Positions 26,768 to 34,577 of a stretch of 38,450 nt of DNA are shown here, in pieces. The position numbers and the translations under genes are program-made. Under the pieces are notes generated by a model. It searched no databases. It was not told the origin of the DNA and worked only from the letters and a program-made list of their open reading frames with translations. Numbering within the stretch: position 1 is the stretch's first letter; the number at the start of each line of letters is the position of its first letter. The stretch lies in IMG/VR virus record IMGVR_UViG_3300030406_002780, positions 1-38,450 of that record. One strand, written 5' to 3'. The stretch comes from a virus.

Positions 26768-26940
26768 TCTATCTCCTTATTTTTACAACATTTACAAATT
26801 AACTCTTTTTTTGGATGAGCCATTTTTTCTAGTGCTTGTATACGTTTTTCATGGCCACTAGCAAGTACGCTATCATCTTCTTTTATTATTAATTTCATAA
26901 CAGCTTTTATAACCGCTTGAATTATTAATTTTTGTACCAT
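26764..26940 (-). CDS. Small amphipathic protein with CxxC motif (58 aa)
   Basis: I start it at ATG 26940, which overlaps the preceding stop as TAATG; an in-frame TTG at 26949 is less likely. It has an amphipathic N-terminal helix (VQKLIIQAVIKAVMKLIIK), then a charged region (HEKRIQALEKMAHPKKE) and C-x-C-C (ICKCCKN) near the end. Similar to its neighbours in size and coupling. Function unknown. Confidence 0.5.
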   Translation of the reverse strand: MVQKLIIQAVIKAVMKLIIKEDDSVLASGHEKRIQALEKMAHPKKELICKCCKNKEIE

Positions 26941-27062
26941 TAATACCAACCTTCTTCATCATCCTCATCATGCAAATCAAATAGCTCCCATCTCCCAAGG
27001 TATACTAAACCTCCAACAAAGACTACTATAAAACCTAATATAAAGTAGCCTAAGTATATCAC
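26940..27062 (-). CDS. 40-aa membrane protein with acidic tail
   Basis: GTG 27062 overlaps the preceding stop as GTGA, and its own stop overlaps the next ATG as TAATG, so it is coupled on both sides. The peptide has one transmembrane segment (LGYFILGFIVVFVGGLVYL, about residues 4-22), then WELFDLHDEDDEEGW. The tail is strongly acidic. A small single-pass protein between two other membrane proteins is typical of phage holin or pinholin/anti-holin groups. Confidence 0.6.
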   Translation of the reverse strand: MIYLGYFILGFIVVFVGGLVYLGRWELFDLHDEDDEEGWY

Positions 27063-27241
27063 TTATCTATGCCAAGCCAAGCTATTACAGAACTAATACA
27101 AAAGACAAACATTACACCAATGCCTTTAATCCATGATATTTGCTGTTCATTTTCTCTAACTCTTCCGTTTATCTCATCTACTCTTGTTCTAATATATTCT
27201 AAATGAGATATAATTAAATCTTCAGTATTTTTTGTTTTCAT
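27059..27241 (-). CDS. XhlA-like small membrane protein (60 aa)
   Basis: The N-terminal two-thirds is a helix with the pattern IRTRVDEINGRVRENEQQIS, and the C-terminus is one transmembrane segment (GIGVMFVFCISSVIAWLG). This order (coiled helix with nE-q-is, then K-G and a C-terminal membrane span) matches XhlA/hemolysin-type phage lysis accessory proteins. ATG 27241 lies inside the end of the preceding membrane gene. A holin-associated role in host lysis is inferred. Confidence 0.6.
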   Translation of the reverse strand: MKTKNTEDLIISHLEYIRTRVDEINGRVRENEQQISWIKGIGVMFVFCISSVIAWLGIDK

Positions 27242-27530
27242 TTCTTTCTTGCATCCTCATAAACTTATCTCGTAAACCATTACCGCTTAATTCAGCTATT
27301 ATAGTAACTAAAGTTTTAAAACTGTTTTCAATACCTTTTTGCTCAAGTTGCATTTTTTTCTGTTGGTCAATAAGTTTTACTATAATGCCTTCTACTCTAG
27401 TAAAAGATTCTCTTAATTCTTTTTGTAGTTCGTCTTGAATAAATTTATTCTGTTTTTGAATAAACATCCAAAAAGCTACTGCTACAACAAGAGGTACACC
27501 ATATCTTTCTAATAACTGTAACCAATCCAT
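27222..27530 (-). CDS. BhlA/UviB-like holin candidate (102 aa)
   Basis: An N-terminal transmembrane segment (YGVPLVVAVAFWMFI, about residues 10-24) is followed by a long coiled-coil region (QKQNKFIQDELQKELRESF, then VEGIIVKLIDQQKK). One N-terminal span plus a Lys/Glu-rich coiled coil is the layout of BhlA/UviB-type holin-like proteins, which permeabilise the inner membrane for lysis. It starts at ATG 27530 and overlaps the XhlA-like gene by 20 bases. No endolysin gene is recognised nearby, so the lysis call rests on these membrane proteins only. Confidence 0.55.
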   Translation of the reverse strand: MDWLQLLERYGVPLVVAVAFWMFIQKQNKFIQDELQKELRESFTRVEGIIVKLIDQQKKMQLEQKGIENSFKTLVTIIAELSGNGLRDKFMRMQERNENKKY

Positions 27531-27533
27531 TCA

Positions 27534-27704
27534 TTACTTCTCTTTTTTGTTTTTCTTTTCTTCTATCATTTCATGAACAAGTTCTGCTTGTCCTTTTAAC
27601 TTTAGAAATAACTCTTTAGCTTGATTAGCTTCAGCTGTTTTTAACTCAAACAACTCTTTGACTTGTTTTAATTTGTCAGTTATTTCTTGTAGTTTTTTTT
27701 CCAT
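27534..27704 (-). CDS. Coiled-coil small protein (56 aa)
   Basis: ATG 27704 with AAGGA upstream encodes a fully helical, Lys/Glu-rich peptide (MEKKLQEITDKLKQVKELFE, then KAKELFLKLKG-type repeats and an EEKKNKKEK tail). It has no membrane segment. It ends four bases before the holin-candidate start. It may form a coiled coil with that protein's cytoplasmic helix; this is inference from adjacency. Confidence 0.6.
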   Translation of the reverse strand: MEKKLQEITDKLKQVKELFELKTAEANQAKELFLKLKGQAELVHEMIEEKKNKKEK

Positions 27705-27719
27705 TTTTATTTCCTTATA

Positions 27720-28433
27720 TTAAAAGTTAGTTCCAAAAAGAGCTGCATTATAAACTGGTGCAGAAGAAGCTCCTCCGTATGTTAAATTTAACTTTGGTTT
27801 TGTTGTTGAATTAGCTGAAAGAATTCTAATTCCTTCAAGCTGACTAGTGCTACTAAATAAATCACCACTAAATGTCCAGTCATCTTCAGTTAACATAGCC
27901 ATAGAAAATATAGTACTACCTGATATTGCAGCATTTATATCTGTAATAGCTTGTGCACTTAAAGTTATACTTAAAGAAGCATTAGCTGCTTGATTAACTT
28001 CCCCATATTTTGTAACAGTACCTTCATAAGTACCGCTTGATGGCCAATTATCTAAACGATTAAAATCACCAGTATCTATACTGCTTCCTACTCCATCAGT
28101 TTTGCATACTATTACTTTTTTATCTGTTTCTGCAAACCAATTAACAAAACCAGTTATATTAGCTGTAGTAGTAAATTCAAAAGCAGCAGCTGAAACTGTT
28201 TGTCCACTTAAAGATGTACCATCGTCATCATTGCCACTAAAATCAAAGAAAAATAAAGGTCTAAATAAATAGTACCTACTAAAAATTGCACTATGAATAG
28301 CATAAACAAAATTAATACTATTATTAAAAGAAGTACCACTTGTTGAATTTCTTGTATCAGCTTTAGTAGTAGAGCTTTGAGTAGGAGACACAGAAGTATA
28401 ACCATCAGCAGTAGAAGCAGTTAAATTAGGCAT
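27720..28433 (-). CDS. DNRLRE-like virion or tail protein (237 aa)
   Basis: I start at ATG 28433 (TAATG with the preceding gene); the in-frame TTG four codons upstream is inside that gene. The N-terminus is Ser/Thr-rich. A YYLFRPLFFFDF segment (about 54-65) and the closing LEGIRILSAN ... KPKLNLTYGG frame a beta-sandwich resembling DNRLRE-type domains ('R-ylfFdl ... sre ... P-L-v-Y'). These occur in extracellular and phage tail proteins. Probably a tail fibre-associated or head-fibre protein; the family call is moderate. Confidence 0.5.
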   Translation of the reverse strand: MPNLTASTADGYTSVSPTQSSTTKADTRNSTSGTSFNNSINFVYAIHSAIFSRYYLFRPLFFFDFSGNDDDGTSLSGQTVSAAAFEFTTTANITGFVNWFAETDKKVIVCKTDGVGSSIDTGDFNRLDNWPSSGTYEGTVTKYGEVNQAANASLSITLSAQAITDINAAISGSTIFSMAMLTEDDWTFSGDLFSSTSQLEGIRILSANSTTKPKLNLTYGGASSAPVYNAALFGTNF

Positions 28434-28600
28434 TAAAAGCTCCAATCTGCTTCATCTGGATATTTTTCCTTACAAGCATTTTTTAAAGTATCTTTGTCTA
28501 TATCTAAACTTATATTAAGTTCTGTAAAATAATCTTCCATTGTTTTACCCTCTGGATTAACAAACCATTCATTAATAATATTTGTCTCTATACTATTCAT
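28433..28600 (-). CDS. Small protein of unknown function (55 aa)
   Basis: ATG 28600 overlaps the tail-fibre stop, and its stop overlaps the next ATG; both junctions are TAATG. The product is acidic and helical with a Trp-containing start (INEWFVNPEGKTMEDYF) and a KEKYPDEADWSF end. The size and tail-fibre adjacency would fit a fibre chaperone or assembly factor, but nothing in the sequence proves that. Confidence 0.6.
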   Translation of the reverse strand: MNSIETNIINEWFVNPEGKTMEDYFTELNISLDIDKDTLKNACKEKYPDEADWSF

Positions 28601-30603
28601 TAAAATTGAAAATCTAAACTTGCAACACCATAAGCTATTTCAGTATCAGCATCATAAAAAAAAGAAATAATATCAACATGATATGCATCTGTTGTTAAAG
28701 TAGGATTACTACCTCCTGCAAATTTTACTGTAGCACTACCTGATGCTGCTGTGCTATCATTTCTATCCCAAACTTTGTAATTAGTTACTGTTCTGCTACC
28801 TGAGCTATCTTGTTTTAATAATAAAGTAAAATTACCAGATGTTTTTGGAAATATTAAATTTAAATCTGTTATATTTCCAGCTCCAAATGTTACAAATTGT
28901 TTATTGCCTGTTAAAAAATCTACATTAGTATCAGAAGCATTATATGTAGGTGTTACCAAATCAAAGCCTACGCCACAACCATCAAACTCTACTGTTCCTT
29001 CTACATCAAAATTTATACTTCCATCTATAGTAAAAGTTAAATCTGCATTTGCTGCACTATTATCTACAGTAGAAATTGTAGTTGCTCCACTTGCTCCTGT
29101 TGATAATGTAAAATAATTAAGTGAACTTGAACTATCAAGAAGTACTAAATCAAAACCACCATTAGTAACCTGTTGATATATACCTATATTTAAATCTCCA
29201 TTTAGCACTTTATTAAAAATACCATAATTATTTTGAGTGCCACTTGTAGCTGCAGTTAAAAGACTTTTAAATCCATAGTTGTTTACTGTACCTACATGAG
29301 TTGGACTATTACTATTTAGTTCTATTTCAATTGCTGCATTACTAACTAATTGTCCGCTTGCAGAAATACCTGTATGGTCAAAATCTACATATATACCTCT
29401 TGTAGTGCTAGTGTTTGTTGCTGTACTATCTTTATCAATAGTTAATGTACCTTGCATTTCATCATCAGCATTATTAGTTAAAAAAACATCATCTACATTA
29501 ACTGTAACTGTGTCAGTAGCCCCAACTACTGTTGTACAATTTGTACCTCCTGATATATCTAATGTATTTCCATGTGCTATTGTTTGATTGCTACCGCTAT
29601 CTGCTGTCAATGTAAACTCTGTTAATTGATTTGTATTAGTATTTGCTATATATGCAGGTACTGCAAAACTTCCATCTTCTCTTAAAAATTTTGTAGTAGT
29701 TCCACTACTGCCTGGACTAGGTACAAGACCTCCATTATCATTATCAAAGTCTTGCGGCTTGTTAGATAAATCATTATAATTTATACCTTGTCCATTTATA
29801 GAACCATTGTTTGTCAATTTTATGTCATTGCCTGTATCATCTGTAAAATAAAGATTATTAGGTGAATCATTCTTAACCCATAAAGCACCATCTCCTGCTA
29901 CATGATTTGGAGCACTAGAATCTTCTTCTATAAATACAGGAGTTCTAAATAAAGTTTTATCATCTAAAATTTGTATAACATCAGAATCATCTTTTTTTAT
30001 AAAAATATCTGTGCCATTACTATATATTCCATCAGGCTGTGAACCAAATAACAAATCTCTGTCTTGAGCAATAATTAAATTAGAATCAATTGTTTTTGTA
30101 CCTGTAATAGTTTGTGTACCTGAAAGATGAGCTGTGTCTGCATCTAAGTATGCACTAGCAATTGCTGTCCCTTGCCATGTACCACTAGATATAGTACCAA
30201 CTCCAGTAATAGAACCTTGGTGTTGAGTTACATTAGAAGCAGCTATTCTTGCATTATCAAATGTTCCTGAAGTTATTTTGCTTGTAGGTAAGTCTGCTAC
30301 ATAAGCATTTGCAATAGCAGTTCCCTGCCAAACACCTGTTGCAATAGTGCCTGTGACTGTTAAATTTGGCAAACCATCTATTGCAGTTTCTAAAGTAGAT
30401 TCTGTAGTTGCGTCTATTGAATCTATATTTAATAAACTACCTGTACCAGATGAATCTGTAATATAATTTACATCATTTATAGTAAGGTTTCCTCCACCTG
30501 CAGAAGATACTATTTGTAGTCTAGACCATTCAGTGGTTGAGGAAGATGATGATACGACTTGATTAGCCGAGTTAATCGATTGTCTTGTCCAAGTTGTTGC
30601 CAT
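28600..30603 (-). CDS. Tail fibre protein (667 aa)
   Basis: A Ser/Thr/Gly/Asn-rich beta-repeat protein. The N-terminal third contains a duplicated module about 47 residues apart: GTIATGVWQGTAIANAYV near residue 85 and GTISSGTWQGTAIASAYL near 132. These are followed by TITGTKTIDS, a repeat style common in phage tail fibres. Between them is ITSGTFDNARI. Residues of about 310-600 are long beta-helix-like strands, and the C-terminus (FFYDADTEIAYGVASLDFQF) is a compact beta end. It probably forms a trimer that attaches to the tail and binds the host surface. ATG 30603 has GGAG upstream. Confidence 0.7.
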   Translation of the reverse strand: MATTWTRQSINSANQVVSSSSSTTEWSRLQIVSSAGGGNLTINDVNYITDSSGTGSLLNIDSIDATTESTLETAIDGLPNLTVTGTIATGVWQGTAIANAYVADLPTSKITSGTFDNARIAASNVTQHQGSITGVGTISSGTWQGTAIASAYLDADTAHLSGTQTITGTKTIDSNLIIAQDRDLLFGSQPDGIYSNGTDIFIKKDDSDVIQILDDKTLFRTPVFIEEDSSAPNHVAGDGALWVKNDSPNNLYFTDDTGNDIKLTNNGSINGQGINYNDLSNKPQDFDNDNGGLVPSPGSSGTTTKFLREDGSFAVPAYIANTNTNQLTEFTLTADSGSNQTIAHGNTLDISGGTNCTTVVGATDTVTVNVDDVFLTNNADDEMQGTLTIDKDSTATNTSTTRGIYVDFDHTGISASGQLVSNAAIEIELNSNSPTHVGTVNNYGFKSLLTAATSGTQNNYGIFNKVLNGDLNIGIYQQVTNGGFDLVLLDSSSSLNYFTLSTGASGATTISTVDNSAANADLTFTIDGSINFDVEGTVEFDGCGVGFDLVTPTYNASDTNVDFLTGNKQFVTFGAGNITDLNLIFPKTSGNFTLLLKQDSSGSRTVTNYKVWDRNDSTAASGSATVKFAGGSNPTLTTDAYHVDIISFFYDADTEIAYGVASLDFQF

Positions 30604-30610
30604 TTATCTC

Positions 30611-31000
30611 CTAAAAATCTTGAGAAACTATTCTACCCATAGTCTGGTAGTTGCTTCTCGAAAACTTTTTAGCTTCTTTTACTGAAGCCAAATATTCGCC
30701 ATCAAAATATTGTGCTAAATTTATTTCCATATTCCTAGGGTCTTTATAACCCATTGCTATTGCCTTGTATACTATTGCTTCGTGAAAATGTAGTGGTATT
30801 GCAATAAAAGTATTTGACAAATCACTTGCATCTAAATCAGCATCTTTAGATATAGTATATAAAGTTACATCTTTAACTTCTGTTATAGACTTCCAATCAC
30901 TTTGATGTCCATCTTTTCTAACAGCATTAAATGCTTTTTCTACAATACCAATTCTTTTTAGTTTGTCTACAAACCATGCTCTTGTATATTTTTGTGCCAT
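30611..31000 (-). CDS. Head-tail connector-type protein (129 aa)
   Basis: Starts at TAATG on the previous stop. It has a middle beta section (VTLYTISKDADLD), a PLHFHEAIVYKAIAMGYKDP helix (about residues 69-88) and a basic YLASVKEAKKF tail. The 'fheaivykAia-gyk-p' helix with a following long helix is the pattern I associate with adaptor or connector proteins of podovirus-like head-tail interfaces. It lies among three such small genes between the head proteins and the tail fibre. The exact homologue is uncertain. Confidence 0.5.
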   Translation of the reverse strand: MAQKYTRAWFVDKLKRIGIVEKAFNAVRKDGHQSDWKSITEVKDVTLYTISKDADLDASDLSNTFIAIPLHFHEAIVYKAIAMGYKDPRNMEINLAQYFDGEYLASVKEAKKFSRSNYQTMGRIVSQDF

Positions 31001-31275
31001 TATCCTGTTTCTCCTATATCATCATCAATAAGAGGTTTTCCTGATAACATTGGTATTTTTACATCATTTATATAAACCTCTTTTATTTTAAGTATATTAT
31101 TATCTAATGTATAATATCTTTGATTTGCTACAGTAACAGTTGTATAAGAATCTTTTATAATTTCTGTTTTTGAACAAAAATCATCTTTAGCTCTATTTAA
31201 AAGTTTGACTATCTCTGTTTGCCCCATATGAGGATGATGTTGTTTTACTAATTCTAACATTTCTTTTATAGTCAT
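31000..31275 (-). CDS. Small head-tail connector protein (91 aa)
   Basis: Coupled on both sides (stop overlapping the next start). Helical N-terminus with MTIKEMLELVKQHHPHMG, then IVKLLNRAKDDFCSKTEI, followed by beta strands (RYYTLDNNILKIKEVYINDV). Helix-helix-then-beta resembles small adaptor proteins that contact portal and tail. Assigned mainly by place in the head-tail series. Confidence 0.45.
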   Translation of the reverse strand: MTIKEMLELVKQHHPHMGQTEIVKLLNRAKDDFCSKTEIIKDSYTTVTVANQRYYTLDNNILKIKEVYINDVKIPMLSGKPLIDDDIGETG

Positions 31276-31991
31276 TATTCGCCTCCTGTTGCTTTCTGTG
31301 GGTCTACATACCTAGTCATTTCTGCTTGAAAACTTGCTTGTAAACTCTGTAGTTGACTAGTAATTAATTGAAGCATTTCAGTATCTTCTTCATCTTGCAC
31401 TTGATTACTAATATATGATGTTAAAATATTAATACATGCTTTTAAAACTATTGCATGTATTAAATTACTAGGTAAAAAATGTGATGTATTTAAAGTAGCT
31501 GCAGTAATTGCTGTTAAATCTGTTGAGTTGGTAGCATATGCAAAATAAAATATTCTTCCTAATTGCCCACTACTATTGCAATGTGGAAATATTAATACTT
31601 CTGCAGCTGCTGTATTTCCATTAACATTATATACAGGACTATATACAGTTGCATTATAAATACTATTAGTATCTTTAGATTCTGAAAAACGTACTCTATC
31701 TACAAGTTCACATTCTCTTTCTATACCGTTACTGTTAGCGTCTACTCTAGTTACTTTTAATATTTTTTTATCTTCAATTGAATAACCACTACCTTCTGTA
31801 CCTGAAGCTGCACTTGTTACAGATTGAGATGCAGCAGAATACTTCATTAATAAATCAACAGATAACATATCTGCTACTTCATTAAATGCAGCGTTAATTA
31901 AATCTTTATAACTTAAACTAGGTACCGTTGCATAATCTGCACCTATTAAATCTTCAATTCTTTCTGCTATAGTTGCTCCTGGAGTAGCCAT
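31275..31991 (-). CDS. Head-tail adaptor or tail tubular-like protein (238 aa)
   Basis: N-terminal helices (IAERIEDLIGAD and YKDLINAAFNEVADML), a beta-rich centre (KKILKVTRVDANSNGIEREC, then NSIYNATVYSPVYNV) and C-terminal helices (LIHAIVLKACINILTSYI, then MLQLITSQLQSLQASFQAEM). The helical frame around a beta core, with the late 'hAivlkAc' helix, is typical of phage adaptor and tail-tubular-A-like proteins that dock under the portal. It starts at TAATG. The family cannot be fixed from sequence alone. Confidence 0.5.
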   Translation of the reverse strand: MATPGATIAERIEDLIGADYATVPSLSYKDLINAAFNEVADMLSVDLLMKYSAASQSVTSAASGTEGSGYSIEDKKILKVTRVDANSNGIERECELVDRVRFSESKDTNSIYNATVYSPVYNVNGNTAAAEVLIFPHCNSSGQLGRIFYFAYATNSTDLTAITAATLNTSHFLPSNLIHAIVLKACINILTSYISNQVQDEEDTEMLQLITSQLQSLQASFQAEMTRYVDPQKATGGE

Positions 31992-32572
31992 TAATACTCT
32001 ATATGAAAAATTAAATCAATATCATCAGCAGCTAAAGTTGGTGTTCCCGCTACTACTATTGCCGCAACATATACACTTGTAGAGCCTTCTGCAGCTTGCA
32101 ATAAAATAGGTGTAGCTGGCTGTGCGTGAGCATTAGCACTATCTGCTCCAGAATGCCCAGCATCTGTAACTCTTTTTATTTCTGAATTATCAAGTTGAGA
32201 AGTTGTTGCAGCACCAGAATCTAAATGCAAAAATCCTGTTACATTTGCAGCTTCAATGTTTGGGTCTGAAATATTTGCTGTTGCATTTTGTGTACCAAGT
32301 GTCATGCTGTTTTCAGAAAATATAAAATCTAAATCTGTATCAGTTAAATTCTGATTTAAAATATACATACCTGTTAATTTAGAACATCCACCATCTTCTT
32401 TTACTGCATTTGGTATTTCAACAGAATTAAATAAAACATCTCCTACGGCATAAGCACTTGTATCTAGTGTTGGTGTAACTCGTATAATTTTACGTCTACC
32501 AGTAGATATAGAGCTACCAGCACTATTAGCTGTAACCGCTACTCCACTATGAGTTATTGTTAAGTCACTCAT
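31991..32572 (-). CDS. Probable head-associated structural protein (193 aa)
   Basis: A Ser/Thr/Ala-rich, beta-dominated protein (ITHSGVAVTANSAGSSISTG at the start; later TGFLHLDSGAATTS and PILLQAAEGSTSVYVAAIVV). It has no membrane segment and few charged patches, as in capsid decoration or head-fibre proteins. It has a GGAG ribosome site 5' of ATG 32572 and is separated from the upstream decoration gene by a strong hairpin. Function inferred from position. Confidence 0.5.
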   Translation of the reverse strand: MSDLTITHSGVAVTANSAGSSISTGRRKIIRVTPTLDTSAYAVGDVLFNSVEIPNAVKEDGGCSKLTGMYILNQNLTDTDLDFIFSENSMTLGTQNATANISDPNIEAANVTGFLHLDSGAATTSQLDNSEIKRVTDAGHSGADSANAHAQPATPILLQAAEGSTSVYVAAIVVAGTPTLAADDIDLIFHIEY

Positions 32573-32590
32573 TTTTTCTCCTTAAATTAT

Positions 32591-32617
32591 GTAGAAGGGG
32601 CACGAGGCCCCCTCTAC
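32591..32617 (-). promoter_or_regulatory. Strong intergenic hairpin, 11-bp stem
   Basis: On the minus-strand transcript GUAGAGGGGGC pairs with GCCCCUUCUAC (one G-U wobble) around a CUCGU loop. There is no U-run after it; ATAATTTAAGGAG (a ribosome site) follows instead. So it is more likely an RNA-stability or processing element, or an attenuator between abundant head genes and the next gene, than a complete terminator. Confidence 0.6.
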
Positions 32618-32637
32618 GATTGTTAAACTACCACTTA

Positions 32638-33099
32638 TTACGATGGGTCTTTACCTATTCCGCCAATGTCGGCTCCTTCAGAACCCATGCTACTTGCATC
32701 AGCAGCACTAAGTCCTAGAGCGACTATAGCAACTCTAACTACCGCACCATTTAAGTCTCCATCAGGGTCTAGTCTGACTTTATATAAAGGCATACCAACA
32801 CCTGTTGTTGCAGGAACATAACTAGCAGCTGCAGTTGCAGAACCAGCTTGATTTGCAATCAAATCAGCTTTTACTTCTACAAAAGTATCATCTTTATCAA
32901 TAGCACCGTCAATAGCAACGTCACAATTTTGTGAGTTTGTTGCAACTGCTTTTGTGTTATAGATAACTGTGAATGTTTTGTCTGAAGGAATCCAATCGAT
33001 TATTGGAGTACTAACGTCTCCAGTTCCTCCAGCAGCTGTTGTTACATCAACGTACCAACCAGGAGTAACACCATCTTGAACTTTTTTCCAACCAGCCAT
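32638..33099 (-). CDS. Capsid decoration-like protein (153 aa)
   Basis: A beta-rich, Ala/Val/Gly/Asp-rich protein (WYVDVTTAAGGTGDVSTP; later VVRVAIVALGLSAADASS) placed directly after the major capsid gene. A strong AGGAGG lies upstream of ATG 33099, consistent with high expression. Size, composition and position resemble capsid-stabilising (decoration) or minor capsid proteins. The end is Gly/Ser/Asp-rich. No specific family recognised. Confidence 0.5.
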   Translation of the reverse strand: MAGWKKVQDGVTPGWYVDVTTAAGGTGDVSTPIIDWIPSDKTFTVIYNTKAVATNSQNCDVAIDGAIDKDDTFVEVKADLIANQAGSATAAASYVPATTGVGMPLYKVRLDPDGDLNGAVVRVAIVALGLSAADASSMGSEGADIGGIGKDPS

Positions 33100-33113
33100 A
33101 ATATCCTCCTATC

Positions 33114-34511
33114 TTAAGAAAACTTAAGTATTGCGTGAGTTTCAGGAAGACTAATTTCCAATCCAGCTTCAGTGATGACTTGGTCTTGTCTGCCATCAAC
33201 GCCGTTGTCTTGTACGTTAGTTTCAATGAAAGTGTCTCGACTAACACCATTACCCACAAGTGGTCTGTAAGCTACATTTTTCATATCAACAGCTACACAA
33301 TAATCTTGCCATGGTCCTCTTAATAAAGGCTCAGCAACAAAGTGTAAATTACCAAAGATAGTATTTACCATTGTTACAGTATGCCCAAAAGCACCTGGTA
33401 TATTTTGTATATCCATTCTATATTGAGATGAACCTACAGTATTGTTTATAAAACTTCCATTACCTAATTTATTCAAGTAGGTAATAACTTTTCTAGAAGC
33501 TAATACTAATTTGTCTCCACTGTTACCAGATTCAACTGCAAAAAAGTCTTCCATAGCATCTAAGAAAGCATCATAACCTGATGAAGCATAAGACATATTG
33601 TATACTTTTCCATAAGATTCAGTATAAGGTAAGATACCCCAACTTGTTCTTACTGGAGCAGAACCATCAGATGTTTGAGCACTGTCATTTCTACCATACC
33701 CAAGTAACATCGCATGTTCAATATCCATTTTATGTTCCATTAGTTTATCTTGCCAGATTCTTTGGAATTCATTTGCAATACCTCTGTACTCAGTAGCTAA
33801 AGAAGTACCAGAAAAGATATTCATGCCAGTTTTGAAGATTTGACAATATCCTTCTCTGTCAAATATTTTATCTTCCCAACCACCAGGACTATCAGTTCCT
33901 TCACCAAAAGCTGTACCAATAACTTGACCTTTATTACCAGCAGAAAAAACAGTACCACTTGGTATTGCTTTACCAACAGCTTGTAATGCTTCACCTTCTA
34001 TAGTAGTAGTATTATCATCAGTATCATGCTGTATTTCAGCAGTTCCTGTTGGACTAGTACCTGTAGAAGTTGTAGCAGCTGGGTCTATTCTTAAGTAATA
34101 AACTTCACCATCATCAGCTTTTAGAGCTAACATTTGACCTGGTAGAATCCAGTTACATTCTGAAGCAGCTACGATTTTACCATACTCATCGTATTTACAA
34201 TTAAGAACTAAGTCCTCACCTGAATTTAAAACTTCATTAACTGCAAATTCTTCTGTTGTACCACTTCCACTATTGTAGGATACAACATCAAAACCACGTC
34301 TTTGCCACTGATGTCTTTGCTCAAGAAATTTGAACACAGGGTCATTAGTAGCTTTTTTTGCCACCTTCGATAAATATACGAAGAATGGACTTTGCATTGG
34401 AGCAAGTTCAGCAACTCTTTCGCCAAAGTTAAACTTACGTCTTGTATCATCTATAGATACACCTTGAACAGTGTTACCAAACGAGCTTGAAAAAACACTA
34501 GCGTTTGCCAT
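33114..34511 (-). CDS. Major capsid protein (465 aa)
   Basis: Follows the scaffold in the standard terminase-portal-scaffold-capsid order. The N-terminus (FNFGERVAELAPMQSPFFVY, then LSKVAKKATNDPVFKFLEQR) resembles the 'L-P-sPf--yl' N-terminal pattern of HK97-fold capsid proteins of the SU10/P22-N4-like type. It contains YGRNDSAQTSDGSAPV-like loops, KLVLASRKVITYL and FGNLHFVAEPLLRG in the C-terminal half, as expected for the E-loop and A-domain regions. It has a 66-base leader (34512-34577) with AAGGA before ATG 34511. That leader contains a short imperfect hairpin but no clear terminator. The protein self-assembles into the head shell. Confidence 0.8.
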   Translation of the reverse strand: MANASVFSSSFGNTVQGVSIDDTRRKFNFGERVAELAPMQSPFFVYLSKVAKKATNDPVFKFLEQRHQWQRRGFDVVSYNSGSGTTEEFAVNEVLNSGEDLVLNCKYDEYGKIVAASECNWILPGQMLALKADDGEVYYLRIDPAATTSTGTSPTGTAEIQHDTDDNTTTIEGEALQAVGKAIPSGTVFSAGNKGQVIGTAFGEGTDSPGGWEDKIFDREGYCQIFKTGMNIFSGTSLATEYRGIANEFQRIWQDKLMEHKMDIEHAMLLGYGRNDSAQTSDGSAPVRTSWGILPYTESYGKVYNMSYASSGYDAFLDAMEDFFAVESGNSGDKLVLASRKVITYLNKLGNGSFINNTVGSSQYRMDIQNIPGAFGHTVTMVNTIFGNLHFVAEPLLRGPWQDYCVAVDMKNVAYRPLVGNGVSRDTFIETNVQDNGVDGRQDQVITEAGLEISLPETHAILKFS

Positions 34512-34577
34512 TTGTTTCCATCCTTATTTTACCCTCCCTCAGCTGTCTAAGACCTTCGGGTAGAGCGGTTAATTAAA

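Noticed and set aside
34520-34570. tRNA-like words (CTCAGCTG ... GGTAGAGC) before the capsid gene
   Set aside because: No acceptor stem, T-arm or anticodon arm can be formed; resemblance to a D-arm is coincidental.
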